Positions 13,817-19,617 of a stretch of DNA of 20,694 nt are shown in pieces (position 1 is the stretch's first letter; every line of letters begins with the position of its first letter). The position numbers and the translations under genes are program-made. The notes beneath the pieces are model-generated. The model was not told the origin of the DNA and did no database searches. It saw only the letters and a list, made by a program, of their open reading frames with translations. The stretch is from an uncultured Pseudomonadota bacterium (GTDB lineage Bacteria > Pseudomonadota > Alphaproteobacteria > Rs-D84). The DNA is taken from NCBI GenBank assembly GCA_902776515.1, contig CACYQE010000002.1, forward strand, positions 1 to 20,694, in the 5' to 3' direction.

Positions 13817-14983
13817 ATGAAATTTTCAAGAAGGGGAATTTTAAAGGTTTCGGCATTGGGAATAATGGTTGCGGGCTTGTTGCCACGTGTGGCGTTTGCG
13901 GCACGCAATACATTGCGTTCAATGCGAACAGGTGTTCAACCCAACGGTAAAACGCGTGTTGTTATTGAAACATCGTTGCGTCCATCGTATTCGATTGTGT
14001 ATGGTGAAAACTCTTTTACCGTAAAATTATCTAATACTGCGGCAAATGATTCCGCGGAAAAAAAGATGGCCACGGGGACATTGGTCAAGGGGTTAACACA
14101 ATCCCAAAACGGTGAATCTTTGAATATCGTTGTTTCAACCACCCGTTCGATTGCCGAAATACCCAAAAGTGGAATTATGGTTTTAGAACCAAATGGTGAT
14201 AACGAATATCGTTTGGTTTTGGATTTTGTTGCCGGAACGGTGTCCAAGGGTGCGGTTACCTCTGCGACTGCAAAAAACGCATCTGATACGGTTAAAAAAA
14301 ACGAAAAGAAACGAATAATAGTTATTGATGCGGGACACGGGGGTAAAGATCCGGGCTGTATAGGTAAGGGCGGAACTAAGGAAAAAGATATCGTTTTGTC
14401 GGTTGCCAAAAAATTACAATCCCAGTTGCAATTGGCGGGCTTTACGGTTTATTTAACGCGGTCTGGCGACAAGTATTTGAAATTACAGGAACGTGCATCA
14501 ATTGGTGAACAACGGCGTGCCGATTTGTTCCTTTCTATTCATGCAAATGCAAACCCAAGTCGTTCTATGAAGGGCTTTTCAATTTACACTTTGTCGGAAA
14601 AAGCATCTGACGAAGAGGCACAAAAATTAGCCGATGCTGAAAACGCTGCGGACAAGATTGATGTCAGTGGGTTTGAAAGTTTTTCCAAGGATATTCGTAT
14701 CGCTCTGTCTTCACTGCAACAGCATGCGGTTGCCGAAATGTCCCAAGAATACGCCAGTGATTGTGCAAAATCATTTAAACGTGCGGGAATAGAGCAACAA
14801 CCCGGGGCGGCGGTTCGTCATGCACCTTTGGCGGTTTTGCGTTCTACGGTCCCTGGGGCGTTAATAGAGTGTGGGCATTTGTCCAATGCGGCCGAGGAAA
14901 AACTGTTAAAAACGTCTGCACACCAAGATAAATTGGTCGCAGCGATTGTTCGTTCGGTAAAAAATTACGATTTTGATGTATAA
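13817..14983 (+). CDS. N-acetylmuramoyl-L-alanine amidase (AmiC-like)
   Basis: 388 residues. The N-terminus SRRGILKVSALGIMVAGLLP is a twin-arginine-type signal, as in AmiA/AmiC. Residues about 30-140 form an AMIN-like beta domain that targets septal peptidoglycan. A short linker leads to an Amidase_3 domain from about 166, with zinc ligands H174 (DAGHGG), E189 (GTKEKDIVL) and H242 (SIHANAN) and catalytic E361 (ALIECGHLSN). It cleaves the amide between MurNAc and the stem peptide in the periplasm and helps daughter-cell separation. Its helical insert (about 262-330) resembles the autoinhibitory region of AmiB/AmiC, which would need an EnvC/NlpD-type activator. Monocistronic, near-leaderless. 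Confidence 0.93.
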   Translation: MKFSRRGILKVSALGIMVAGLLPRVAFAARNTLRSMRTGVQPNGKTRVVIETSLRPSYSIVYGENSFTVKLSNTAANDSAEKKMATGTLVKGLTQSQNGESLNIVVSTTRSIAEIPKSGIMVLEPNGDNEYRLVLDFVAGTVSKGAVTSATAKNASDTVKKNEKKRIIVIDAGHGGKDPGCIGKGGTKEKDIVLSVAKKLQSQLQLAGFTVYLTRSGDKYLKLQERASIGEQRRADLFLSIHANANPSRSMKGFSIYTLSEKASDEEAQKLADAENAADKIDVSGFESFSKDIRIALSSLQQHAVAEMSQEYASDCAKSFKRAGIEQQPGAAVRHAPLAVLRSTVPGALIECGHLSNAAEEKLLKTSAHQDKLVAAIVRSVKNYDFDV

Positions 14984-14988
14984 AGCTC

Positions 14989-15016
14989 TTGCAAAACCTA
15001 TGGGGTTTTGTATAAT
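14989..15016 (+). promoter_or_regulatory. Promoter of tRNA-Ser, with a hairpin in the spacer
   Basis: TTGCAA (14989-14994), 16 bp, TATAAT (15011-15016). The spacer holds a CAAAACC/GGTTTTG hairpin (14992-15010) that may serve as a weak terminator for the amidase transcript. Confidence 0.6.
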
Positions 15017-15025
15017 GCCCGCACC

Positions 15026-15115
15026 GGAGACGTGGCAGAGTGGTCGAATGCGCTCGACTCGAAATCGAGTATACAGGCAACTGTATCAAGGGTTCAAATC
15101 TCTTCGTCTCCGCCA
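15026..15115 (+). tRNA. tRNA-Ser (CGA)
   Basis: 90-nt class II tRNA. The acceptor GGAGACG (15026-15032) pairs with CGTCTCC (15105-15111), then discriminator G and encoded CCA. The anticodon stem is CTCGA/TCGAG with loop CTCGAAA (anticodon CGA). The long variable arm (TACAGGCAACTGTA) is typical of serine. The accessory islet begins downstream. Confidence 0.95.
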
Positions 15116-15127
15116 CCAAAAATTGTT

Positions 15128-15162
15128 ATCGTGCACAATTAAGGTGCACGATTAAAATTTTT
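15128..15162 (+). terminator. Terminator of tRNA-Ser
   Basis: Nine-bp stem ATCGTGCAC (15128-15136) with GTGCACGAT (15144-15152), a seven-base loop, then an A/T-rich stretch ending in T5. Confidence 0.7.
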
Positions 15163-15165
15163 GAG

Positions 15166-15184
15166 TGCTACGCCGTAGCATTTT
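15166..15184 (+). terminator. Second terminator after tRNA-Ser
   Basis: Stem TGCTAC (15166-15171) with GTAGCA (15175-15180) and a GCC loop, followed by TTTTCT. It lies immediately before the toxin promoter. Confidence 0.5.
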
Positions 15185-15187
15185 CTG

Positions 15188-15216
15188 TTGATTTTTTATG
15201 TGATTTGTGATACAAT
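15188..15216 (+). promoter_or_regulatory. Promoter of the MuF-lysozyme gene
   Basis: TTGATT (15188-15193), 17 bp, TACAAT (15211-15216), with an extended -10 TG. Both hexamers and the spacing equal those of the downstream lipoprotein promoter. The predicted leader from about 15223 is about 90 bases long and carries two terminator-like hairpins. Confidence 0.65.
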
Positions 15217-15231
15217 AAAAAAAACAAGAGG

Positions 15232-15253
15232 GCGGCATTTTGTCGCGTTTTTT
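15232..15253 (+). terminator. Terminator-like hairpin 1 in the toxin leader
   Basis: Stem GCGGCA (15232-15237) with TGTCGC (15241-15246), containing one G-U pair, followed by G and T6. It lies within the first 35 bases of the predicted transcript. Confidence 0.5.
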
Positions 15254-15269
15254 ATTATAATTTTTCGGG

Positions 15270-15290
15270 GCCCGATATGCGGGCTTTTTT
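15270..15290 (+). terminator. Terminator-like hairpin 2 in the toxin leader
   Basis: Stem GCCCG (15270-15274) with CGGGC (15280-15284), then T6, 20 bases before ATG 15311. The surrounding 15259-15283 resembles part of the repeat element at 11241-11266. Confidence 0.6.
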
Positions 15291-15310
15291 ATTTAACAAA
15301 AAGGGTTATA

Positions 15311-16471
15311 ATGCAAATTCCAAAATTTTTACGTAATTTATTACAATCCAATAATTATTGGAATAAAAATAGCGATGAATTCGCAAAAGCGAATGAATAT
15401 CTGGAAAAACTGTTTCCTGGTGAGTTGCAGCAAGATTTATCTGGCCGATATATTGAACCAGAATATGATATGACATACGAACAGTTTTTGGATACACAAA
15501 AGAAATTTGATAACGATATAGAAAATGCAATTCAAGAAGCAGAGAGTGAAAATGATGACGAAAGTGATGTAAGTAACGAATTCCAAAATGTGGATATTAG
15601 ACAGTTTGTAGAAATAGCAGAAACGATAGATGTGTTGGTTTTAATGCCTGATGGAAATATAGAAACGAAGCAATTGATTGTTTATAAATTAAATATTCCG
15701 GAAACTCCAAATGAATATTTGGAATCTGCGAACAAGATTTGGATATGGCACAGCGAAGACGATGACCGTATTTGCGATGATTGTGCATCATTGAATGGTG
15801 AAATATTTGAAGACAAAGATGATATCCCAGAAATTCCAGTTCACCCAAACTGTCGTTGTTGGGTTGAAGAACAAGAATTAGATGATAATGGCAAACCAAT
15901 TTCCAGCAAAGTATACAAAGGTCAGAAACCAGAGAATAAATCAGATAAAAATGATACACAAGATATGAAAATGAGTGACGATGGCATAAACTGGTTAAAA
16001 GATAAAGAAGACAAAGTGTTAGATAAACAAGGCAACCACATTATTTATGATGACCAAACAGGCAAACCTGTTAATACAAACAAACCATTACCCAATGGTG
16101 CAACAATTGGTTATGGGCATTTAATAAAATCAGGAGAAGATTTTACAAAAGGAATTTCTGAAGCCAAAGCTACAGAATTGTTACACAACGACATTGCAAC
16201 CGCAGAACGTGCCGTACGAGATAACATAACTGTACCGTTATCACAGAATCAATTTGATGCTCTTACTTCTTTGGCTTATAATATCGGCACAAAAAACTTC
16301 GCAGATTCAACTGTTGTAAAATATATAAACAATCCGACATTTCATAGTACTGTATACCAAAATTTAGAATCTGCATGGAAAGCATGGAATCGTTCACACG
16401 GAGAGATATCAAATGGGTTAATAAACCGTAGGCAAAACGAATGGATTTTATATAATAGAGGTATATATTGA
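15311..16471 (+). CDS. MuF-like domain fused to GH24 lysozyme (putative polymorphic toxin)
   Basis: 386 residues from ATG 15311 (AAGGG six bases upstream; earlier in-frame starts would cover the promoter and hairpins). Residues about 1-140 are acidic and helical with no signal peptide. Residues about 143-185 match the C-terminal motif of phage Mu gpF/SPP1 gp7 minor head proteins: WIWHSEDDDRICDDC, then HPNCRC, with C155, C158, H178, C181 and C183 as a possible metal site. After an acidic K/D/N-rich linker (about 190-222) comes a T4-type GH24 lysozyme: E233 (DKEDKVL), D247/D248 (IYDDQ), T265 (GATIGYGHL), then LSQNQFDALTSLAYNIG and a GLINRRQNEW C-terminus. It would hydrolyse peptidoglycan. MuF domains carrying C-terminal toxins are known as phage-encoded polymorphic toxins; this muramidase version is inferred. 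No other phage genes are present, and the DNA looks more AT-rich than its neighbours. Confidence 0.82.
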   Translation: MQIPKFLRNLLQSNNYWNKNSDEFAKANEYLEKLFPGELQQDLSGRYIEPEYDMTYEQFLDTQKKFDNDIENAIQEAESENDDESDVSNEFQNVDIRQFVEIAETIDVLVLMPDGNIETKQLIVYKLNIPETPNEYLESANKIWIWHSEDDDRICDDCASLNGEIFEDKDDIPEIPVHPNCRCWVEEQELDDNGKPISSKVYKGQKPENKSDKNDTQDMKMSDDGINWLKDKEDKVLDKQGNHIIYDDQTGKPVNTNKPLPNGATIGYGHLIKSGEDFTKGISEAKATELLHNDIATAERAVRDNITVPLSQNQFDALTSLAYNIGTKNFADSTVVKYINNPTFHSTVYQNLESAWKAWNRSHGEISNGLINRRQNEWILYNRGIY

Positions 16472-16496
16472 TTTCTGTTTTCATATGATTTACAAT
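16468..16496 (+). promoter_or_regulatory. Promoter of the putative immunity lipoprotein, leaderless
   Basis: TTGATT (16468-16473) overlapping the toxin's TGA stop, 17 bp, TACAAT (16491-16496), AAAA. +1 falls within one base of ATG 16504. Confidence 0.65.
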
Positions 16497-16503
16497 AAAA
16501 TGT

Positions 16504-16839
16504 ATGAAAAAAGTTATTGTGTTTTTTGCTTTTTTGGTTGGCTGTAGTTCTGTATACAGCCAATCATGTGATTTATGTGGCAACTGGTCTTTTGATAAAT
16601 TTGAATATGTCGGGCATATAACCACAGATTGTGCAAGCACTGCCAAGCATTTTTATAAAAACACTTCTATTAAAATAGATATTAACAATGCTACTGTTGG
16701 CAAATATGATTCGGAAGAAAAAGCTCAAGAACTTTTTGTAAAAACCAAAGAGAATTTAACAGAAAAGTTTTACGTATTAAGCCAAGATTCTATATACGTT
16801 TTCTCAGATGGCTGTCGTTTTTATTTCAAACGGAAATAG
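16504..16839 (+). CDS. Small lipoprotein, putative immunity to the GH24 toxin
   Basis: 111 residues. The signal peptide MKKVIVFFAFLVGC carries a lipobox (LVGC) with the lipidated cysteine at residue 14, so the protein should be anchored facing the periplasm, where a lysozyme acts. The mature part starts with CDLCGNWSF and has a central basic/acidic segment and a C-terminal beta-like end (DSIYVFSDGCRFYFKRK); three further cysteines could form disulphides. It begins 33 bp after the toxin and has a promoter with the same hexamers. It is not recognisable as MliC, PliC or PliI, so the immunity role rests on location, adjacency, size and the presence of a second decayed copy. An unrelated lipoprotein is the alternative. 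Confidence 0.7.
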   Translation: MKKVIVFFAFLVGCSSVYSQSCDLCGNWSFDKFEYVGHITTDCASTAKHFYKNTSIKIDINNATVGKYDSEEKAQELFVKTKENLTEKFYVLSQDSIYVFSDGCRFYFKRK

Positions 16840-16860
16840 GTTTGAAAATAATGGACGCGA

Positions 16861-16971
16861 TTTGATTTATTTTATAGTGTAAAAGATTCAACAGAAAAAT
16901 TTTATATGCAAAACCAAGGGTCGATTTATATTCTTTCGGATAGGTGCTGATTTTATTTTAAATGCAAATAA
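16861..16971 (+). pseudogene. Decayed partial copy of the lipoprotein gene
   Basis: Read from 16861, this stretch gives FDLFYSVKDSTEKFYMQNQG and then SIYILSDRC, a TGA at 16948-16950, then FYFKCK and TAA at 16969-16971. It aligns with the C-terminus of the gene just upstream (ELFVKTKENLTEKFYVLSQD, then SIYVFSDGCRFYFKRK and stop). The TGA stands where the parent has CGT (Arg). The N-terminal half, signal peptide and start codon are missing, so it is a relic of a tandem duplication or of an older immunity gene. Confidence 0.8.
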
Positions 16972-16972
16972 A

Positions 16973-17000
16973 AACCGCCGAAACGGCGGTTAAATTTTTT
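16973..17000. terminator. Bidirectional intrinsic terminator
   Basis: Eight-bp stem AACCGCCG (16973-16980) with CGGCGGTT (16984-16991), loop AAA, then AAATTTTTT. It closes the islet on the plus strand and lies just past the stop (17013) of the convergent minus-strand gene. Confidence 0.8.
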
Positions 17001-17012
17001 CAGTCGTCACAA

Positions 17013-17447
17013 TTACATATTGTGATGTCTTTCAGGACGTGGCATAGCTTTTTTTGCCGTATCCAATTCTGATACGGAAACACAACCATCCTCGTTTACA
17101 TCGGCCGACTTTAACATTTCCTGCATTTTTGGACATTTAACAGATTCCATATCCAAACACCCATTTACGAATATAGGATTGAATTTTGGCATATGATGGC
17201 GTGGTGTGTTGTGACCGCAAATACGTGCAACGGCAAAGCCCAAACAAAATACGATAACAAGCACGATAAACTTTTTAAATTTGCCACAATGATGGCGGCA
17301 TCCGCATGCACAATTACCACCGCATCCGCATGTGTGTGTTTCCATTTCCGGAACAACAGGTTTTACAACTTTGGTTGTTGGTTTTGTTGTTTTAACTGTT
17401 TTTTTTGCAACCTTTTTGGTTGTCTTTTTTGTTGTTTTTGTTGGCAT
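17013..17447 (-). CDS. Membrane protein with Lys/Thr tail, Cys-rich cluster and EF-hand
   Basis: 144 residues. Order: a Lys/Thr/Val repeat-like tail (1-32, TKTTKKTTKKVAKKTVKTTK), a compact Cys/His cluster (C40, C42, C46, C48, C50, H52, H53, C54) that looks metal-binding, one membrane segment (about 59-76, KFIVLVIVFCLGFAVARI), then an extracytoplasmic domain with a single EF-hand loop DVNEDGCVSVSE (116-127, ligands D116, N118, D120, E127) and a His-rich end (RPERHHNM). A strong AGGAAGGA site precedes ATG 17447. The basic tail and cysteine cluster would be cytoplasmic and the EF-hand periplasmic. I do not know this combination as a named family. Confidence 0.8.
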   Translation of the reverse strand: MPTKTTKKTTKKVAKKTVKTTKPTTKVVKPVVPEMETHTCGCGGNCACGCRHHCGKFKKFIVLVIVFCLGFAVARICGHNTPRHHMPKFNPIFVNGCLDMESVKCPKMQEMLKSADVNEDGCVSVSELDTAKKAMPRPERHHNM

Positions 17448-17477
17448 GGTCCTTCCTTTTTTTATATCAACGTTTTT

Positions 17478-17505
17478 ATTTTATTAAATAAAAATTCAAT
17501 GTCCA
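17478..17505 (-). promoter_or_regulatory. Promoter of the EF-hand membrane protein
   Basis: Minus strand TGGACA (17500-17505), 16 bp, TAAAAT (17478-17483), about 30 bases upstream of the ATG and its ribosome site. Confidence 0.55.
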
Positions 17506-17515
17506 GAATTTTTTA

Positions 17516-17551
17516 TTTGAAAAAAGACCTTTGTTTTTGCAAAGGTCTTTT
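17516..17551 (-). terminator. Intrinsic terminator of the RNase J gene
   Basis: Twelve-bp stem AAAAGACCTTTG (17522-17533) with CAAAGGTCTTTT (17540-17551), a six-base loop and a T run on the minus strand, directly after the stop codon. Confidence 0.85.
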
Positions 17552-17556
17552 GTTTT

Positions 17557-19401
17557 TTATTTTTGTACAAAATGCACACTGTATTGTGGTTTTTTATCCG
17601 CACCCAATGATGCACGAACCACTTTGTTGGATGCAACTTGAACCGCTTTTACCAAGTTGTCTTGGGTTTTGCGTTCGGATTTAGACAAATCATTAATCGC
17701 TTTTGTGATTTCGATTTGAATTTGACGTTTCATAAATCCGGTTGTATCCGTTTCAAAAATGCCGGCACTGGATACTTCTGGGGTGCCCTTTAAGAAACCG
17801 CGTTTATCGATAGGCAGTGTCACAAAGATAGCCCCATTTGATGCGATTTTTTTACGGTTTTTATAGACTTGGTCATTGGCACTGCGTTCGGTTTCGCCCT
17901 CCATAACAACAAAGCCTGTTTCAATTGTTTCACAAACGTATGGTTCGGCACCATCCGCCAAAGCGATCATTTCGCCGTTGCGAACCAGCATCATATATTT
18001 TGCACCACCGCGTTCCATCGCCATTTTACCATTTAACATTTCGTTGATATAATCGCCATGCATTGGGATAGAAACCTGGGGATGAACCATATCGTAAAAA
18101 CGTTCCATTTCTGGGCGGCCGGCGTGTCCACTGGCGTGAACATTGTCGGTATCGAATATGGTATGTGTATGGATGCCCATTTTTGCCAATTTGTTATACA
18201 GGAACGAAACATCTTGTTCGCGGCCCGGAATAATAATTGCACTGAATACAACAGTATCCGTAGGCATCAATTTTAATTCTTTCACCTGTCCACGGCACAG
18301 GCGGGTTAACATAGCATATTTTTCCCCTTGGGAACCAGTCAAGAATATTGCTTGCTTTTCCGCGGGCAAATCTTTGATTTCAGAATGTTGATAAACATCA
18401 TCCTGGTTTAAATATTTCATTTCAATTCCCATTTCACGGAATTCTGGCAAACCAACGTATGGCACAGGATTTGGATTGCTGCGTTCTTTGATTGCGGCAA
18501 CTCGTCCCGCGGCATGAGCGGCTTCTGCGAACATTTTCATACGTGCTAAGCTGCGTGAATAGCCTGTAACAAAAACACGTCCAGGGGCGTTTTTCATAAT
18601 TTCTGTTAATGTGTCACGAACCTGGATTTCGGTTGTTTGTGGTGTTTGACGTGATACCGATGTTGAATCGCACGCACAGGCCAATAATTTTGGATCAGAA
18701 CCAATTTCACGCAAACGTGCATAATCTGTGCCCGGTTCAATAGGGTTGTCATCGTTAAATGTCCAATCGCCAGTATGTAATATTTTCCCAGCACCTGTTT
18801 TTATAATCAACATTTGTGCTTCGGGAACTGAATGGCTGACATGGAAAGTTTCGACAGTAAAAGGTGCCAAATCCAGTGTTGCACCAGCCGCATCAAATTC
18901 CACGATATCTTTTTTAGGGTCAAAATCTAATTCAATACCGCGGAAAGTCTGACGTAAAATTTCGGCCGGAAAACGCGTGCAATATATTGGTTTTCTGAAC
19001 TTTGGCCAAATATATTTTAATGCACCAATATGGTCTTCGTGGCCGTGAGTAATAACGAAAGCCACGACATCTTTTTTACGTTTTTCTAACCAACGTGTAT
19101 CACAGTATTGAACATCGCCGGCACCGATTTCTTCTTCCAAAAAACCCATACCACAATCGACCACCAAATATTTACCCTTGTATTTATACAGGTACATATT
19201 TTGACCAACGTGTTCCAATCCGCCCAACGCCATAAAATAGACTTTTTCGTCATTTGCATCAGATTCGTGTTCCGGCATTTCTGCGATTTTTGCAGGCTTT
19301 TTTTCGGTTGTTTTTTTTGTTTCTTTTGTTAATTTTTTAACTTTTTTTTCTTTGGCTTTTTCTGCCTTTTTTTCTTCGGTGTGTTTATGTAATTTCACCA
19401 T
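17557..19401 (-). CDS. rnj: Ribonuclease J with a Lys-rich N-terminal extension
   Basis: 614 residues from ATG 19401 (AAAGGA about seven bases upstream). The frame is open to 19455, but that extension is hydrophobic and contains the promoter region. Residues 1-50 are a very basic, low-complexity tail (EEKKAEKAKEKKVKKLTKE). The metallo-beta-lactamase/beta-CASP core begins KVYFMALGGLEHVGQNMYLY and has the zinc motif HGHEDH (119-124), then HSVPEAQ, HTGDWTFND, the beta-CASP region FVTGYSRSLARMK and SGHAGRPEM, and HGDYINEML near the end of the catalytic core, followed by the C-terminal domain. RNase J is a 5'-3' exo- and endonuclease in mRNA decay and rRNA maturation, found in many alphaproteobacteria. 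Usual length is about 555, so the extra residues are mainly the tail. Confidence 0.93.
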   Translation of the reverse strand: MVKLHKHTEEKKAEKAKEKKVKKLTKETKKTTEKKPAKIAEMPEHESDANDEKVYFMALGGLEHVGQNMYLYKYKGKYLVVDCGMGFLEEEIGAGDVQYCDTRWLEKRKKDVVAFVITHGHEDHIGALKYIWPKFRKPIYCTRFPAEILRQTFRGIELDFDPKKDIVEFDAAGATLDLAPFTVETFHVSHSVPEAQMLIIKTGAGKILHTGDWTFNDDNPIEPGTDYARLREIGSDPKLLACACDSTSVSRQTPQTTEIQVRDTLTEIMKNAPGRVFVTGYSRSLARMKMFAEAAHAAGRVAAIKERSNPNPVPYVGLPEFREMGIEMKYLNQDDVYQHSEIKDLPAEKQAIFLTGSQGEKYAMLTRLCRGQVKELKLMPTDTVVFSAIIIPGREQDVSFLYNKLAKMGIHTHTIFDTDNVHASGHAGRPEMERFYDMVHPQVSIPMHGDYINEMLNGKMAMERGGAKYMMLVRNGEMIALADGAEPYVCETIETGFVVMEGETERSANDQVYKNRKKIASNGAIFVTLPIDKRGFLKGTPEVSSAGIFETDTTGFMKRQIQIEITKAINDLSKSERKTQDNLVKAVQVASNKVVRASLGADKKPQYSVHFVQK

Positions 19402-19426
19402 AGAACAATCCTTTTTTATGTTTAAC

Positions 19427-19455
19427 AATATCGCAATCACATAATTCATTGCCAA
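19427..19455 (-). promoter_or_regulatory. Proximal promoter candidate of rnj
   Basis: Minus strand TTGGCA (19450-19455), 17 bp, GATATT (19427-19432). The start would be near 19420, leaving a 19-base leader with AAAGGA. Confidence 0.4.
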
Positions 19456-19529
19456 TAAAGTTTTTGCTTTATTTGTAGTGAATCAGTGATTGCGGGCCAT
19501 TTTTTTGCGACAATACATGCCTGTCGCAT
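19446..19529 (-). CDS. Possible 27-residue leader peptide upstream of rnj
   Basis: ATG 19529 to TGA 19446, encoding MRQACIVAKKWP and AITDSLQIKQKLYWQ. It follows a TTGTGT - 16 bp - TATTAT promoter and a GAGAG that is too close to the ATG for a good ribosome site. Its TGA overlaps an ATG (ATGA at 19449-19446) in the rnj frame. Short open frames arise by chance, so this is tentative. The DNA could equally be an RNA leader with two hairpins. Confidence 0.2.
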   Translation of the reverse strand: MRQACIVAKKWPAITDSLQIKQKLYWQ

Positions 19530-19544
19530 TCTCTCGTTGTGCTG

Positions 19545-19572
19545 ATAATACTATTTTTTATGGCAAACACAA
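19545..19572 (-). promoter_or_regulatory. Distal promoter candidate upstream of rnj
   Basis: Minus strand TTGTGT (19567-19572), 16 bp, TATTAT (19545-19550). A transcript from about 19538 would carry a leader of about 137 bases with hairpins at 19507-19527 (GCGACA/TGTCGC) and 19454-19473 (AATAAAG/CTTTATT). Confidence 0.4.
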
Positions 19573-19591
19573 GAGATTTGTTTAATACAAG

Positions 19592-19614
19592 AAAAAACAC
19601 CCTTGCGGGTGTTT
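19592..19614 (-). terminator. Intrinsic terminator of the acetate-kinase frame
   Basis: Eight-bp stem AAACACCC (19595-19602) with GGGTGTTT (19607-19614), a four-base loop and A/T runs, four bases after the stop codon at 19618. Confidence 0.8.
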
Positions 19615-19617
19615 ATT

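Noticed and set aside
15026..17000. tRNA-Ser as a classical attachment site with a duplicated 3' end
   Set aside because: No second copy of the tRNA 3' end (GGTTCAAATCTCTTCG) was found downstream within the window.
18033..18391. Plus- and minus-strand ORFs inside RNase J
   Set aside because: Shadows of the rnj frame with no signals of their own.
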